Of a DNA stretch of 7,263 nucleotides, positions 5,621 through 7,263 are shown piece by piece (position 1 is the stretch's first letter; the number at the start of each line of letters is the position of its first letter). The notes below the pieces were generated by a model. The model searched no databases and was not told the DNA's origin. It saw nothing but the letters and a program-made list of their open reading frames with translations. A program made the position numbers and the translations under genes. Source of the DNA: Myxococcales bacterium (lineage in GTDB: Bacteria; Myxococcota_A; Polyangia; Polyangiales; JADJMO01); the NCBI GenBank assembly GCA_021783935.1, contig JAJXTK010000327.1:1-7263 (forward strand), read 5' to 3'.

Positions 5621-6924
5621 CCGACGCGCGCCTCGGCCTGTCGGACCTCCGCCTCCACCAGGCGACGCTCGCCAACGGCGCGCGCGTCGTCGTCGTGCCG
5701 CAGCCCTCGCTGCACCGGGTGGCGCTCGGCGTCTACGTGGGCGCGGGCTCGCGCTACGAGGGCGCCGAGACCAACGGCATCTCGCACTTCCTCGAGCACA
5801 TGCTCTATCGCGGCACGGACAAGCACCCGACCGCGCACGCGCTCAACCTGGCCTTCGAGCGCCTCGGCGGCACGCTGTACGCGGCGACGCACGCCGATCA
5901 CACCTACCTCGCGATCACGACGCCGGCGCGCCACGTCGAGGCCGCGTGCACGCTGCTCGGCGAGTCGATGCGCGCGCCGCTCCTCTCGGCGATCGACGTC
6001 GAGCGGCGCATCGTGCGCGAGGAGATCCTCGAGGACCTCGACGAGGACGGGCGCCAGGTGGACGTCGACAACGTCGTGCGGGCCCTCGGCTTCGGGGATC
6101 ACCCGCTCGGCTTCACGATCACGGGGCCGCTCGCCGCGGTCGATCGCTGGGACGAGCCGACCCTGCGCGCGCACCTGCGCCGCAACTACGTGGGCGACAA
6201 CGCGGTCGTCGTGCTCGCCGGGGCGATCGACGAGAAGACCGGCCTGCGCTTGGCGAAGCACGCGTTCGGCGAGCTGCCGCGCGGCGAGCGCGCGCGCTAC
6301 GTCCCCTTCGCGCCGACCCAGCGCGGCGTCCGGCGCAAACACGTCCCCTCGCCGGGCAGCCAGACCGATCTGCGCCTGTCGTTCATCACGCCGGGCGAGA
6401 AGAGCCCGATGGCGCCGGCGGTCGAGCTGCTCTTGCGCGTGCTCGACGACGGGATGTCGACGCGCCTCTATCACCGGCTGGTCGACGAGGGGGGGCTCGT
6501 CTACGACTGCGAGGCGACGTGGGAGCCGTTCGAGGACTGCGGCGCGTTCGATCTCGGGGCGGAGGTGCAGCACGCGCGCATCGGCGAGGTGGTCGAGGCG
6601 TGCGTCGAGCTGGTCGAGGAGCTCGCGGAGCACGGGCCGACGACGGCGGAGATCGACAAGGCGCGCGAGCGGCACCACTTCGCGGTCGAGGCCATGCTCG
6701 ACGACGCGGAGGCGATCGCGGAGGGGGCAGGCGGGGCTGTGTTCTTCGATCGGCCGAGGGAGCCCACGGCCTGGGCGACGCGCTTCGACGGGCTCGATCG
6801 CGCGGCGCTCGCGGAGGCGGCGCGGACGATCTTCCGGGCCGACCGCGCGAGCCTGGTGACGGTGGGCACGATGCCGACGCAGGCACGCGAGGTCGTCAAG
6901 CGGGCGCTCGCGCGCTTGGCGTAG
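5617..6924 (+). CDS. M16B family zinc metallopeptidase (pitrilysin/processing-peptidase type)
   Basis: This is a zinc endopeptidase of the inverzincin clan, which cleaves peptides or unfolded segments enclosed between two homologous halves. The 435 residues are the usual size of an M16B subunit. The N-terminal half carries the inverted zinc motif HFLEH (57-61), with His57 and His61 as ligands and Glu60 as catalytic base; the third ligand is Glu135 or Glu136 in VREEILED, about 74 residues on. The C-terminal half has the family's DDGMSTRLYHRL (277-288) and GGLVY (292-296). The Arg expected seven residues before Tyr296 in the substrate-binding Arg/Tyr pair appears to be Val289. No signal peptide is visible, so it may be cytoplasmic or exported some other way. 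The start is GTG, inside GTGA with the stop of the PpiD-like gene; GAGGA (5600-5604) is a distant Shine-Dalgarno candidate, so translation is probably coupled. Pairing with a foldase suggests envelope protein turnover. M16B enzymes often act as dimers, but no second subunit is in view. Confidence 0.95.
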   Translation: MTDARLGLSDLRLHQATLANGARVVVVPQPSLHRVALGVYVGAGSRYEGAETNGISHFLEHMLYRGTDKHPTAHALNLAFERLGGTLYAATHADHTYLAITTPARHVEAACTLLGESMRAPLLSAIDVERRIVREEILEDLDEDGRQVDVDNVVRALGFGDHPLGFTITGPLAAVDRWDEPTLRAHLRRNYVGDNAVVVLAGAIDEKTGLRLAKHAFGELPRGERARYVPFAPTQRGVRRKHVPSPGSQTDLRLSFITPGEKSPMAPAVELLLRVLDDGMSTRLYHRLVDEGGLVYDCEATWEPFEDCGAFDLGAEVQHARIGEVVEACVELVEELAEHGPTTAEIDKARERHHFAVEAMLDDAEAIAEGAGGAVFFDRPREPTAWATRFDGLDRAALAEAARTIFRADRASLVTVGTMPTQAREVVKRALARLA

Positions 6925-6926
6925 GG

Positions 6927-7145
6927 GGCGTCGGCGGCGGCATCGGCAGCGGCGGCGGCGGCGGCAGCGGCAGCGGCGGCGGCAGCGGCAGCGGCGGCGG
7001 CGTCGGCTTCGGCTTCGGCTTCGGGATCGGCCTCGGCTTCGGCATCGGCATCGGCCTCGGCCTCGGCTTCGGCTTCGGCTTCGGCTTCGGCTTCGGCTTC
7101 GGCTTCGGCTTCGGCTTCGGCCTCGGCTTCGGCATCGGCGTCGGC
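6927..7145. repeat. Imperfect hexanucleotide array, GGCNTC/GGCRGC type, 219 bp
   Basis: The array begins 3 nt after the M16 stop codon. The first 78 bp (6927-7004) is mostly GGCGGC and GGCAGC; the rest (7005-7145) is GGCTTC with GGCCTC, GGCATC and GGCGTC variants, including nine exact GGCTTC copies at 7065-7118. Every other triplet is GGC throughout, with one GGG (7023-7025). No frame across it makes a supported gene: the + strand would give Gly-Phe/Leu/Ile, and the - strand Pro-Lys, Arg-Ser or (Asp/Glu/Ala)-Ala, none with a believable start and downstream domain. It is best described as a low-complexity tandem repeat likely to vary in length between strains. Confidence 0.9.
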
Positions 7146-7163
7146 CCCGCTGCCAGAGCAACC

Positions 7164-7220
7164 GCCCGCCCCTGCAACCGCGCGCCGGCTTCGCCGTCAC
7201 TGGCGGTTGCAGGGGCGGGC
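7164..7220. repeat. Perfect 18-bp inverted repeat with 21-nt loop
   Basis: GCCCGCCCCTGCAACCGC (7164-7181) is the exact reverse complement of 7203-7220. The loop contains a further small hairpin, CGGC-TTC-GCCG (7186-7196). It lies 239 nt after the M16 stop codon, so it may end the ppiD-like/M16 transcript, but there is no T-run on the + side. Other readings are a palindromic intergenic element of REP type, or a processing or attenuation structure before a gene beyond the window. Bases 7221-7263 show nothing I can name. Confidence 0.75.
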
Positions 7221-7263
7221 TACTGGGCTCGCTCGCTCATGCAGGTGGTGGGCGCGGGGCGAT

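Noticed and set aside
6922..7145. Read-through of the M16 TAG into an Ala/Ser repeat tail
   Set aside because: The M16 protein already ends at its normal C-terminus, and no recoding signal is seen. Openness after the stop is only a result of the repeat.
6927..7145. CRISPR array
   Set aside because: The units are contiguous 6-bp repeats without spacers and there are no cas genes.
6896..7177. Pro-Lys repeat frame on the - strand (TonB-like composition)
   Set aside because: Its start is a TTG inside the inverted repeat and it has no membrane helix or C-terminal domain. It stops just inside the M16 gene and is explained by the tandem array.
5545..7200. Open frame of 551 codons on the - strand beginning with an Arg-Ser repeat
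   Set aside because: The RS repeat is the hexamer array read out of phase, and the rest is antisense to the M16 gene, which has complete family motifs.
7239..7263. Possible gene start (ATG, reading MQVVGAGR) running off the right edge
   Set aside because: Resembles a nucleotide-binding N-terminus, but eight codons without a ribosome binding site are too few to support a gene.

Overview
The window is high-GC bacterial DNA with dense coding on the + strand. G and C dominate third codon positions, so long spurious antisense reading frames are common. Ala/Pro/Asp-rich linkers, a Thr/Asn/Gly-rich exported propeller-like protein with a lipobox-like cysteine, and the mix of S41, PpiD-like and M16 genes suggest Myxococcota, most likely a Polyangia/Sandaracinus-type organism. 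This placement rests on sequence style and not on a marker gene.

Layout, left to right. Bases 1-159 are upstream DNA with a candidate promoter next to the first start codon. At 160-1509 (+) is a membrane-anchored S41 C-terminal processing peptidase with a PDZ domain and an intact Ser/Lys dyad. At 1565-2593 (+) is a cysteine-free cytoplasmic protein of unknown function. It converges, with a 41-bp gap holding a small hairpin, on 2635-3573 (-), an exported and probably lipid-anchored protein with propeller-like repeats. A 148-bp divergent gap (3574-3721) holds candidate promoters for both flanking genes. At 3722-5620 (+) is a PpiD/SurA-like membrane-anchored periplasmic foldase with a parvulin domain. 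Its stop codon overlaps the GTG start of an M16B zinc peptidase (5617-6924, +), so these two form a translationally coupled pair. The last 339 bases hold no gene I can support: a 219-bp GGCNTC-type hexanucleotide array (6927-7145), a perfect 18-bp inverted repeat (7164-7220), and 43 bp of undetermined sequence.

Three of the five genes (S41, PpiD-like, M16) are protein-folding or proteolysis factors. At least two of these face the periplasm, so the region reads as an envelope protein quality-control neighbourhood, although only the last two genes are clearly one transcription unit. No mobile element, CRISPR array, tRNA or rRNA is visible. I did not find a convincing undescribed multi-gene system. 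The least ordinary signals are non-coding: -10-like hexamers placed right against start codons that lack Shine-Dalgarno sequences (possible leaderless mRNAs), a hairpin covering the ribosome binding site of the lipoprotein gene, and the terminal repeat array with its inverted repeat.
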